Shown here piece after piece: positions 52,790 to 64,000 of a stretch of DNA of 64,000 nucleotides (position 1 is its first letter; every line of letters starts with the position of its first letter). The position numbers and the translations under genes are program-made. Origin of the DNA: Siphlonurus alternatus (lineage: Eukaryota; Arthropoda; Insecta; Ephemeroptera; Siphlonuridae). A model generated the notes under the pieces. It did not search any database and was not told the origin of the DNA. It saw only the letters and a list, made by a program, of their open reading frames with translations. The DNA lies in NCBI GenBank assembly GCA_949825025.1, contig OX463787.1, forward strand, positions 16,985,707 through 17,049,706, in the 5' to 3' direction.

Positions 52790-55700
52790 TTATTTTTTTG
52801 AAGATACTAATGCTTTAACGTACACAAAACTAGCGACGTGGTGCACCTGAAAAGCAAGGCAACCACCTTATTGCAGAGTCACGATTCGTGCTTCACCTTC
52901 GTCTAATTGTTTACCTTGAGTTAGAAACAAGTTCTTTCTGGAAGCAAGTGCCCCCTCAAAGCGTACCATTTTGCGCAAAAAATTGTGGGAAGGTACGCTT
53001 TAAGGGGGCATTTCTGTAGCATTTTCTTTCTACTTTGTATGTACGTTATTGCTTCCTTTTTTCTGTTGCAATTAAAAAATTGTGGAGGTTTTTAATTTCA
53101 CCTGGGCTGCGCCAAGTTTTTACAAGATTGCCAGAAAGTCTATTTTAGGCAAACCGACCATGCAGTCAAGGCTCTGAGTTGTGCCCGATTAATTTTGTGG
53201 GGACACTCTTCCTTTCACGTACACAATGCTAGTGACGTTGAGCACCTGAGAATCTAGGCAATCAATTTATCGCAGAGAAACGATCCGTACTTTGTCTTCG
53301 TCTAATTGTTTACCTTGAGTTGTGAGCAAGTTCATTTCTGGGGACACGTGTCCCTTCAAAGCGTTTCAGCCGACAACATTTTGCGCAAAAAGTTGTAAGA
53401 AGGTACGCTTTAAGGGGACAAATCTGTAGCATTTTCTTTCTACTTCCTATGTACGTTATTGCTTCCCCTTTTTTCTGCTGCAATTAAAAAATTGTGGAGG
53501 TTTTTAATTTGACCTGGGCTGGGACAAATTTTTTCTAAGAGTGCCGGTAAGGCTTTTTGAGGCCAACTGACCATGCAGTCAAGGCTCTGAGATGTGCCCG
53601 ATTAATTTTGTGGGGACACTCTTGCTTTCACGTACACAATGCTAGTGACGTTGAGCACCTGAGAATCTAGGCAATCAATTTATTGCAGGGAAACGATCCG
53701 TACTTCGTCTTCGTCTAATTGTTTACCTTGAGTTGTGAGCAAGTTCATTTCTGGGGACACGTGTCCCTTCAAAGCGTTTCAGCCGACAACATTTTGCGCA
53801 AAAAGTTGTAAGAAGGTACGCTTTAAGGGGACAAATCTGTAGCATTTTCTTTCTACTTCGTATGTACGTTATTGCTTCCTCTTTTTTCTGCTTTAGTTAA
53901 AAAATTGTGGATTTTTTTAATTTCACCTGGGCAAGGGACAAATTTTTTCTAAGAGCGCCGGTAAGGCTTTTTGAGGCTAACCGACCATGCAGTCGAGGCT
54001 CTGAGTTGTGCCCGATTAATTTTGTGGGGACACTCTTGCTTTCACTTACATAATGCTAGTGACGTTGAGCACCTGAGAAGCTAGGCAATCAATTAACTGC
54101 AGAGAAACGGTTCGTACTTTGTCTTCGTCTAATTGTTTACCTTGAGTTGTGAGCAAGTTTATTTCTGGGGACACGTGTCCCTTCAAAGCGTTTCAGCCGA
54201 CAACATTTTGCGCAAAAAGTTGTAAGAAGGTACGCTTTAAGGGGACAAATCTGTAGCATTTTCTTTTTACTTCGTATGTACGTTATTGCTTCCTCTTTTT
54301 TCTGCTTTAATTTAAAAATTGTGGATTTTTTTAATTTCACCTGGGCTGGGACAAATTTTTTCTAAGAGCGCCGGTAAGGCTTTTTGAGGCCAACCGACCA
54401 TGCAGTCAAGGCTCTGAGTTGTGCCTGATTAATTTTGTGGGGACACTCTTCCTTTCACGTACACAATGCTAGTGACGTTGAGCACCTGAGAATCTAGGCA
54501 ATCAATTTATTGCAGGGAAACGATCCGTACTTCGTCTTCGTCTAATTGTTTACCTTGAGTTGTGAGCAAGTTCATTTCTGGGGACACGTGTCCCTTCAAA
54601 GCGTTTCAGCCGACAACATTTTGCGCAAAAAGTTGTGGGAAGTTATGCTTAAAGGGGACATTTCTGTTGCCTTTTCTCCCTACTTCGCATGTACGTTATT
54701 GCTTCCCCTTTTTTCTGCTGTAATTGAAAAATTGTGAAGGTTTTTAAATTGACCTGGGCAGGGACAAATTTTTTCTAACAGCGCCGGTAAGGCTTTTTGA
54801 GGCCAACCGACCATGCAGTCAAGGCTCTGAGTTGTGCCCGATTAATTTTGTGGGGACACTCTTGCTTTCACTTACACAATGCTAGTGACGTTGAGCACCT
54901 GAGAATCTAGGCAATCAATTAACTGCAGAGAAACGGTTCGTACTTCGTCTTCGTCTAATTGTTTACCTTGAGTTGTGAGCAAGTTTATTTCTGGGGACAC
55001 GTATCCCTTCAAAGCGTTTCAGCCGACAACATTTTGCGCAAAAAGTTGTAAGAAGGTACGCTTTAAGGGGACAAATCTTAGCATTTTCTTTCTACTTCGT
55101 ATGTACGTTATTGCTTCCTCTTAATTCTGCTTTAATTAAAAAATTGTGGATTTTTTTAATTTCACCTGGGCTGGGACGAATTTTTCCTAAGAGCGCCGGT
55201 AAGGCTTTTTGAGGCCAACCGACCATGCAGTCAAGGCTCTGAGTTGTGCCTGATTAATTTTGTGGGGACACTCTTCCTTTCACGTACACAATGCTAGTGA
55301 CGTTGAGCACCTGAGAATCTAGGCAATCAATTTATTGCAGGCAAACGATCCGTACTTTGTCTTCGTCTAATTGTTTACCTTGAGTTGTGAGCAAGTTCAC
55401 TTCTGGGGACACGTGTCCCTTCAAAGCGTTTCAGCCGACAACATTTTGCGCAAAAAGTTGTAAGAAGGTACGCTTTAAGGGGACATATCTGTAGCATTTT
55501 CTCCCTATTTCGTATGTACGTTATTGCTTCCCCTTTTTTCTGCTTTAATTAAAAAATTGTGGATTTTTTTAATTTCACCTGGGCTGGGACAAATTTTTTC
55601 TAACAGCGCCGGTAAGGCTTTTTGAGGCCAACCGACCATGCAGTCAAGGCTCTGAGTTGTGCCTGATTAATTTTGTGGGGACACTCTTCCTTTCACGTAC

Positions 55701-58700
55701 ACAATGCTAGTGTCGTTGATCACCTGAGAATCTAGGCAATCAATTTATTGCAGGGAAACGATCCGTACTTCGTCTTCGTCTAATTGTTTACCTTGAGTTG
55801 TGAGCAAGTTCATTTCTGGGGACACGTGTCCCTTCAAAGCGTTTCAGCCGACAACATTTTGCGCAAAAAGTTGTAAGAAGGTACGCTTTAAGGGGACAAA
55901 TCTGTAGCATTTTCTTTCTACTTCGTATGTACGTTATTGCTTCCTCTTTTTTCTGCTTTAATTAAAAAATTGTGGATTTTTTTAATTTCACCTGGGCAAG
56001 GGACAAATTTTTTCTAAGAGCGCCGGTAAGGCTTTTTGAGGCTAACCAACCATGCAGTCTAGGCTCTGAGTTGTGCCCGATTAATTTTGTGGGGACACTC
56101 TTGCTTTCACTTACACAATGCTAGTGACGTTGAGCACCTGAGAAGCTAGGCAATCAATTAACTGCAGAGAAACGTTTCGTACTTCGTCTTCGTCTAATTG
56201 TTTACCTTGAGTTGTGAGCAAGTTTATTTCTGGGGACACGTGTCCCTTCAAAGCGTTTCAGGCGAAAACATTTTGCGCATAAAGTTGTGGTAAGGTACGT
56301 TTTAAGAGGACATTTCTGTAGCATTTTCTTTCTACATCGTATGTACGTTATTGCTTCCCCTTTTTTCTGCTGCAATAAAAAAATTGTGGAGGTTTTTAAT
56401 TTCACCTGGGCTGGGACAAATTTTTTCTAAGAGCGCCGGTAAGGCTTTTTGAGGCCAACCGACCATGCAGTCGAGGCTCTGAGTTGTGCCCGATTAATTT
56501 TGTGGGGACACTATTGCTTTCACTTACATAATGCTAGTGACGTTGAGCACCTGAGAAGCTAGGCAATCAATTAACTGCAGAGAAACGGTTTGTACTTCGT
56601 CTTCGTCTAATTGTTTACCTTGAGTTGTGAGCAAGTTTATTTCTGGGGACACGTGTCCCTTCAAAGCGTTTCAGCCGACAACATTTTGCGCAAAAAGTTG
56701 TAAGAAGGTACGCTTTAAGAGGACATTTCTGTAGCATTTTCTTTCTACATCGTATGTACGTTATTGCTTCCCCTTTTTTCTGCTGCAATAAAAAAATTGT
56801 GGAGGTTTTTAATTTCACCTGGGCTGTGACAAATTTTTTCTAAGAGCGCCGGTAAGGCTTTTTGAGGCCAACCGACCATGCAGTCGTGGCTCTGAGTTGT
56901 GCCCGATTAATTTTGTGGGGACACTCTTGCTTTCACTTACACAATGCTAGTGACGTTGAGCACCTGAGAAGCTAGGCAATCAATTAACTGCAGAGAAACG
57001 GTTCGTACATCGTCTTCGTCTAATTGTTTACCTTGAGTTGTGAGCAAGTTTATTTCTGGGGACACGTGTCCCTTCAAAGCGTTTCAGGCGAAAACATTTT
57101 GCGCATAAAGTTGTGGTAAGGTACGCTTTAAGAGGACATTTCTGTAGCATTTTCTTTCTACATCGTATGTACGTTATTGCTTCCCCTTTTTTCTGCTGCA
57201 ATAAAAAAATTGTGGAGGTTTTTAATTTCACCTGGGCTGGGACAAATTTTTTCTAAGAGCGCCGGTAAGGCTTTTTGAGGCCAACCGACCATGCAGTCGT
57301 GGCTCTGAGTTGTGCCTGATTAATTTTGTGGGGACACTCTTCCTTTCACGTACACAATGCTAGTGACGTTGAGCACCTGAGAATCTAGGCAATCAATTTA
57401 TTGCAGGCAAACGATCCGTACTTTGTCTTCGTCTAATTGTTTACCTTGAATTGTGAGCAAGTTCACTTCTGGGGACACGTGTCCCTTCAAAGCGTTTCAG
57501 CCGACAACATTTTGCGCAAAAAGTTTTAAGAAGGTACGCTTTAAGGGGACATATCTGTAGCATTTTCTCCCTATTTCGTATGTACGTTATTGCTTCCCCT
57601 TTTTTCTGCTTTAATTAAAAAATTGTGGATTTTTTTAATTTCACCTGGGCTGGGACAAATTTTTTCTAAGAGCGCCATTAAGGCTTTTTGAGGCCAACCG
57701 ACCATGCAGTCAAGGCTCTGAGTTGTGCCTGATTAATTTTGTGGGGACACTCTTCCTTTCACGTACACAATGCTAGTGTCGTTGATCACCTGAGAATCTA
57801 GGCAATCAATTTATTGCAGGGAAACGATCCGTACTTCGTCTTCGTCTAATTGTTTACCTTGAATTGTGAGCAAGTTCATTTCTGGGGACACGTGTCCCTT
57901 CAAAGCGTTTCAGCCGACAACATTTTGCGCAAAAAGTTGTAAGAAGGTACGCTTTAAGGGGACAAATCTGTAGCATTTTCTTTCTACTTCGTATGTACGT
58001 TATTGCTTCCTCTTTTTTCTGCTTTAATTAAAAAATTGTGGATTTTTTTAATTTCACCTGGGCAAGGGACAAATTTTTTCTAAGAGCGCCGGTAAAGCTT
58101 TTTGAGGCTAACCGACCATGCAGTCTAGGCTCTGAGTTGTGCCCGATTAATTTTGTGGGGACACTCTTGCTTTCACTTACACAATGCTAGTGACGTTGAG
58201 CACCTGAGAAGCTAGGCAATCAATTAACTGCAGAGAAACGGTTCGTACTTCGTCTTCGTCTAATTGTTTACCTTGAGTTGTGAGCAAGTTTATTTCTGGG
58301 GACACGTGTCCCTTCAAAGCGTTTCAGGCGAAAACATTTTGCGCATAAAGTTGTGGTAAGGTACGTTTTAAGAGGACATTTCTGTAGCATTTTCTTTCTA
58401 CATCGTATGCACGTTATTGCTTCCCCTTTTTTCTGCTGCAATAAAAAAATTGTGGAGGTTTTTAATTTCACCTGGGCTGGGACAAATTTTTTCTAAGAGC
58501 GCCGGTAAGGCTTTTTGAGGCCAACTGACCATGCAGTCGAGGCTCTGAGTTGTGCCCGATTAATTTTGTGGGGACACTCTTGCTTTCACTTACATAATGC
58601 TAGTGACGTTGAGCACCTGAGAAGCTAGGCAATCAATTAACTGCAGAGAAACGGTTCGTACTTCGTCTTCGTCTAATTGTTTACCTTGAGTTGTGAGCAA

Positions 58701-60230
58701 GTTCATTTCTGGGGACACGTGTCCCTTCAAAGCGTTTCAGCCGACAACATTTTGCGCAAAAAGTTGTGGGAAGTTATGCTTAAAGGGGACATTTCTGTTG
58801 CCTTTTCTCCCTACTTCGTATGTACGTTATTGCTTCCCCTTTTTTCTGCTGTAATTGAAAAATTGTGAAGGTTTTTAAATTGACCTGGGCAGGGACAAAT
58901 TTTTTCTAACAGCGCCGGTAAGGCTTTTTGAGGCCAACCGACCATGCAGTCAAGGCTCTGAGTTGTGCCCGATTAATTTTGTGGGGACACTCTTGCTTTC
59001 ACTTACACAATGCTAGTGACGTTGAGCACCTGAGAATCTAGGCAATCAATTAACTGCAGAGAAACGGTTCGTACTTCGTCTTCGTCTAATTGTTTACCTT
59101 GAGTTGTGAGCAAGTTTATTTCTGGGGACACGTGTCCCTTCAAAGCGTTTCAGCCGACAACATTTTGCGCAAAAAGTTGTAAGAAGGTACGCTTTAAGGG
59201 GACAAATCTGTAGCATTTTCTTTCTACTTCGTATGTACGTTATTGCTTCCTCTTTATTCTGCTTTAATTAAAAAATTGTGGTTTTTTTAATTTCACCTGG
59301 GCTGGGACAAATTTTTTCTAAGAGCACCGGTAAGGCTTTTTGAGGCCAACCGACCATGCAGTCAAGGCTCTGAGTTGTGCCTGATTAATTTTGTGGGGAC
59401 ACTCTTCCTTTCACGTACACAATGCTAGTGACGTTGAGCACCTGAGAATCTAGGCAATCATTTTATTGCAGGGAAACGATCCGTACTTTGTCTTCGTCTA
59501 ATTGTTTACCTTGAGTTGTGAGCAAGTTCATTTCTGGGGACACTTCAAAGTGTTTCAGACGACAACATTTTGCGCAAAAAGTTGTGGGAAGTTATGCTTT
59601 AAGGGGACATTTCTGTAGCATTTTCTCCCTATTTCGTATGTACGTTATTGTTTCCCCTTTTTTCTGCTGCAATTAAAAAATTGTGGAGGTTTTTAATTTG
59701 ACCTGGGCTGGGACAAATTTTTTCTAAGAGCGCCGGTAAGGCTTTTTAAGTCCAACCGACCATGCAGTCGAGGCTCTGAGTTGTGCCCGATTAATTTTGT
59801 GGGGACACTCTTGCTTTCACGTACACAATGCTAGTGACGTTGAGCACCTGAAAATCTAGGCAATCAATTTATCGCAGAGAAACGATCCGTACTTTGTCTT
59901 CGTCTAATTGTTTACCTTGAGTTGTGAGCAAGTTCATTTCTGGGGACACGTGTCCCTTCAAAGCGTTTCAGCCGGCAACATTTTGTTTCACAAAAAGTTG
60001 TGGGAAGGTACGCTTTAAGGGGACATTTCAGTAGCATTTCCTTTCTACTTCGTATGCACTTTTTTGCTTCCCCTGTCTTTTTTTGAGCTGCACTTAAAAA
60101 ATTGTGGAGTCCTTTTTATTTCACCTGGGCGGCGACAATTTTTTCTAAAAGTGCCGGTAAGGCTTTTTGAGGTCTACCGACCATGTACAACTCATTGCGA
60201 AAAGAGTTGTGGGCAAAGTTGCTTTCAAGG
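52790..60230 (+). repeat. Satellite B, 18 units of ~413 bp
   Basis: TTACCTTGAG recurs at 52911, 53310, 53723, 54137, 54550, 54963, 55375, 55788, 56202, 56615, 57028, 57441, 57854, 58268, 58681, 59094, 59506 and 59912. Most steps are 412-414 bp; the first (399) and last (406) are shorter and edge units are more divergent. Each unit has CTGGGGACACGTGTCCCTTC and GGTACGCTTTAAGGGGACA. Short recurring open frames (63-67 codons) appear on both strands, but no start or splice context supports translation. Confidence 0.96.
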
Positions 60231-60329
60231 AACAATTTTAAATCATTTTCTTTTCATGTCTTGTTTAGGTTTTTGCTTCCCCTTTCTTCTGTTGCAGTAA
60301 ATTTTATCTACTGACTTTTACATGGACAC

Positions 60330-62170
60330 TGTCTCCATAACATTATATAAGTCATAACGTGTCTTACCTGGCAATAAAATGATTGATCTGTCGCTTAAAA
60401 CTTTGGTTGGGATCCTTTAATCAAATTTTTGTAATCAAAGTTCATTTTGAATAAATTGTTACGTCTGTATTTGAAAGGGACAATGTCCACAGAACCTTGC
60501 TTATTTCACAATGTGTCTGTTTTGGTAATCTTATTATTGGTCGAGTTGTGCCTAGAATCTTTTGTGGGTACTCTACATTGGTGAATCAAAGTTCATTCTG
60601 AATAAATTGTGACCACTGATTTTTAATGGGACAATGGGACATAACATGGCTTAAGTGACAACGTGTCTCATCTGGCAATTAACATGATCGAATTGTCACT
60701 AAAAGCTTTTGTGGGGTCTCTACTTTGGCGTATCAAAGTTCACTCTGAAGAATTTGTAACTATTGGCTTTTAAATTACATTGTCCCCATAACATGGCTTA
60801 AGTGACAACGTATCTCACCTGGCAATTAACATTATCGAATTGTCACTAAAAGCTTTTGTGGGGTCTCTACCTTGGTGAATCAAAGTTCACTCTGAAGAAT
60901 TTGTAACTATTGACTATTAAAGGGACAATGTCCCCATAACATGGCTTAAGTCACAACGTGTCTCACCTGGCAATTAACATGATCGAATTGTCACTAAAAG
61001 CTTTTGTGGGGTCTCTACCTTGGTGAATCAAAGTTCACTCTGAAGAATTTGTAACTATTGACCATTAAAGGGACAATGTCCCCATAACATGACTTAAGTG
61101 ACAACGTGTCTCACCTGGCAATTAACATTTTCGAATTGTCACCATAAGCTTTTGTGAGGTCTCTACTTTGGTGAATCAAAGTTCACTCTGAAAAATTTGT
61201 ATCCCATGACTTTTAAAGGGACAATGTCCCCATAACATGGATTAAGTGACAACGTGTCTCACCTGGCAATTAACATGTTCGAATTGTCACTAAAAGCGTT
61301 TGTGGGGTCTCTACCTTGGTGAATCAAAGTTCACTCTGAAAAATTTGTAACCCCTGACTTTTAAAGGGACAATGTCCCCATAACATGGGTTAAGTGACAA
61401 CGTGTCTCACCTGGCAATTAACATGTTCGAATTGTCACTAAAATCTTTTGTGGGGTCTCTACCTTGGTGAATCAAAGTTCACTCTGAAGAATATTAACCA
61501 TTGACTATTAAAGGGACAATGTCCCCATAACATGGCCTAAGTCACAACGTGTCTCACCTGGCAATTAACATGATCGAATTGTCAATAATAGCTTTTTTGG
61601 GGTCTCTACCCTGGTGAATCAATAACTGACGTTTGAAAGGACAAAAGGGACAATGTCCCCATAACATGGCCTAAGTCACAACGTGTCTCACCTGGCAATT
61701 AACATGATCGAATTGTCACTAAAAGCTTTTGTGGGGTCTCTACCTTGGTGAATCAATAACTGACTTTTGAAGGGACCATGTCCCCATAACATGACTTAAG
61801 TGACAACGTGTCTCACCTGGCAATTAACATGATCAAATTGTCACTAAAAGCTTTTGTGGGCCGGGACGCTACCTTGGTGTATCAATGTTCATTCTGAAGA
61901 ACTTGTAACCCCTGACTTTTTAAGGGACAATGTCCCCATAAGTACATGGCCTAAGTGCATGACAGCGTGTCTCACCTGGCAATTAACATGATCGAATTGT
62001 CACTAAAAGCTTTTGTGGGGTCTCTACCTTGGTGAATCAATAACTGACTTTTTTAGGGAAAATGTCCCCATAACATGGCTTAAGGCACAACGTGTCTCAC
62101 CTGGCAATTTACATGATCGAGTTGTCACTAATACTATTGTGGGGACCCTAACTTGGTGTCCCCATAACAT
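60330..62170 (-). repeat. Satellite A, right array (inverted, ~12 units)
   Basis: Complement of satellite A: TCTCACCTGGCAATTAACAT, AAAGCTTTTGTGGGGTCTCT, AGGGACAATGTCCCCATAAC. Units of ~148 and ~125-134 bp occur, as in the left array. The orientation is opposite to 48400-52700, giving the whole block mirror symmetry around satellite B. Confidence 0.95.
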
Positions 62171-62543
62171 GTCTTTAGTCACAACATGTCTATTGTCCTT
62201 TTAAAAGTCCTTTTTGAATTAGAAAAGACCCCTGGCGCGACCTGGTGGAATTTTCGTGAACTCGGTGTACAAGCTTCGTGTCCTCACATTTTACCGAGCC
62301 GACAACATCCCTGAAATGTCGTATGTCTCCATTTCTGAGTCTCCTGCTTAAAAGTTTATTACGAAAATTATCGGATTCGATTAGTTTACCTGTCAGGTAC
62401 CCCTGATATCATTTTCAGCCTTCTAGCATCATTATTAAGCAATGTCCCTTGTGATGTGAACGAGTGACAACTGTGTCCTCGAAAAAAAGCCGCCATTTTA
62501 AGTTGTTGCTTCATATTTCCATGTCCCCATAAAGCGCCTGCTA

Positions 62544-63039
62544 GAAACAGGGAGTTTGTTTTCATTTTTAAAGTATAAAAATAAATATAATTTTTAACGA
62601 TTGACATACATTTAATTAATTGAAGCTGTAGTACATGCATATTTTGTATATTATTCTATAAATATTAATTTTTATATATTATATTGTAAACCATGTGTAT
62701 AATTAAAAATAAAAATCTTCACATTAAGCCAATTTTAAAAATACTTTCACTCAAATTTCGCTATAAAACAAATTGTCAATCTAGATACAACAATTTTTGC
62801 GTGTAAATGTACAAGCAGATGCATAAGGCACGCGCCACCCCGTCACACTGCACAGGGGGAGGTTGGGTGGCAGTTAGCAGATTATGCGGGTACTTGCATC
62901 GCCGGCGTGGGGGGAGGGTGGTCTATGTTGACACAGAAAACCGTTACAATCATTTTATCAATTCAATCACCTGGTATTGTGTTCAAATCAACTAGAGTTA
63001 CAATAATGTTCAGTGATGTCGAGTCAATTTTTTATTGTA
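62544..63039. other. Gene-free DNA right of the satellite composite
   Basis: A+T-rich to 62800, then a short G+C-richer patch (62820-62930) with overlapping frames and no support. Confidence 0.45.
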
Positions 63040-63219
63040 CGCATTATCAGGCGCGGATCCCCCCCCCCCCACCCAAAAAAGGCCCCAAAATACTTTGAAG
63101 GTATTACCACCCCCCACCCATCGCCCCCCTCCCACCCCAAAATTTAACATTGTGGGATAGGGCACCGCCCCTCCCCCCCCCCCCCAAAGCCGCGGGCTGG
63201 ATCCGCCCCTGCGCATTAT
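63040..63219. mobile_element. hAT-type poly-C MITE, copy 5, with 8-bp TSD
   Basis: Element 63048-63211 (164 bp), ends CAGGCGCGGATCC and GGATCCGCCCCTG, perfect duplication CGCATTAT. It closely matches 1506-1697 internally (GGCCCCAAAATAC, GGGATAGGGCACCGCCCC). Confidence 0.93.
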
Positions 63220-64000
63220 GATCTTCAACTGGAAATGTACTTGTTCTAACTTGTTCATATACACGTGCATGTAAATAAACTATTATGGTAAATAAGCTGA
63301 AGTTATTTCATCAAAAGGGTGTGATATAAAATATGTCTATGATGTTATATAAAATTTATTTATTTATTTTTATTCCATCCAAATTATAATACAAAAGAAA
63401 AATACAAGTAAAAAAGGATGCGGATAACCAGCAAAGCACCAAAGGCACTATTTCACTACTGTGGCTGATACCCTTAACTATATAATTATATTATTATATA
63501 ATATTATTATATTATAAATATTATAAAATAGAACTTTGTGCTGCTGATGCTACTTTCATATAAATATACTGCATTGTATACGATATTAATGAACCAATTT
63601 TTGTAATTTTGAGAAAATAAATTCTATACGACACATTAATTATGTTATTTCTCTATACTAATAAAATATTATAATTATAGTTAGCTTATTTTTTTTATTA
63701 TACTAAAAGATATAATTGGTTGCCGATGAACGAATTTTAACTTTTATTGCCAAATTATTATATAGTCACGACTGGATATTGTTATAATAACATAACTTGG
63801 ATGTCGTTTTAATATTTTTAACGAAATTTTAATTAATATCAATCATCAGTTTTACTAACGTACAGTAGTTATTTTGTATTTATTTATTATTTGTGTATTT
63901 ATTAGTTTTCTTTACTGAAATTCTTTTTAATTTTAAGTAAACTCTAACTTAATTTAATTCTTTGTTAAATATTTAATTTTAATTTAATAATAAAAATATA
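63220..64000. other. A+T-rich DNA to the window end
   Basis: No coding frame or repeat structure that I can support. Confidence 0.5.

Larger units (their letters stand above)
47876..62543. mobile_element. 14.7-kb composite of satellites bounded by inverted termini
   Basis: Left end TAGCACGCGCTTTAAAGGGA and right end (complement) TAGCAGGCGCTTTATGGGGA match at 21 of the first 26 positions. Between them lie unique left DNA (47900-48400), a direct array of ~125-150-bp units (48400-52700), a direct array of ~413-bp units (52790-60230), the first unit again in inverted orientation (60330-62170), and unique right DNA. No TSD is evident. No protein-coding frame is supported. It may be a non-autonomous DNA element whose subterminal repeats have expanded. 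Confidence 0.6.

Noticed and set aside
54137..58868. Recurring 63-67-codon frames in satellite B on both strands
   Set aside because: They follow the 413-bp period, lack start context, and appear only in units where chance mutations spare stops.
52790..60230. Centromeric satellite with CENP-B box
   Set aside because: No match to the TTCGnnnnAnnCGGG core in the units I read, and the array is only ~7 kb and enclosed by inverted ends.
48400..62170. CRISPR-like regular repeats
   Set aside because: Units are 125-413 bp, continuous with no unique spacers, and lie in a eukaryotic genome.

Overview
This is a 64-kb piece of an animal nuclear genome. The strong A+T bias, spliceosomal GT-AG introns, 5S-rRNA-derived SINEs, hAT-type and TTAA-type MITEs and long satellites all fit an invertebrate metazoan. 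I cannot name the phylum from the sequence. Only one gene is securely recognisable: a minus-strand orthologue of CHAF1B, the p60 WD40 subunit of chromatin assembly factor 1. It has seven coding exons between 23503 and 7270. The spliced CDS is 3009 bp, in frame across every junction, and encodes 1002 residues; human p60 has about 559. The extra length is an acidic segment plus a Lys/Ala/Glu repeat in exon 5, an acidic loop in exon 6 and a long polar C-terminal tail.

Layout. 1-6516 is gene-free, with a truncated 5S SINE, two poly-C hAT MITEs and several hairpin MITEs. 6521-7269 is a TTAA hairpin element abutting the CHAF1B stop codon. 7270-23503 is CHAF1B, and its larger introns are packed with MITEs. 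23504-24450 is a likely bidirectional promoter with E2F-, CCAAT- and CRE-like sites and a weak candidate first exon on the plus strand. 25656-35536 and 35782-43401 are two giant fold-back (largely palindromic) elements, 9.9 and 7.6 kb. Each has perfect 9-bp target duplications, the same GGAACTGTCTG terminus and the same pattern of subterminal repeated motifs. I infer non-autonomous Mutator-like elements. 44-47.7 kb holds 5S SINEs, one split by a 1.15-kb hAT element. 47876-62543 is a 14.7-kb composite bounded by imperfect inverted termini: about 30 repeats of ~125-150 bp, then 18 repeats of ~413 bp, then about 12 repeats of the first kind in inverted orientation. The rest is A+T-rich DNA and one more hAT MITE.

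The most notable features are the paired fold-back elements, the satellite composite whose units contain copies of its own terminal motif, and the triplication of the CHAF1B exon 7 splice acceptor. No CRISPR array, prokaryotic operon, viral gene, tRNA gene or intact transposase gene was recognised.
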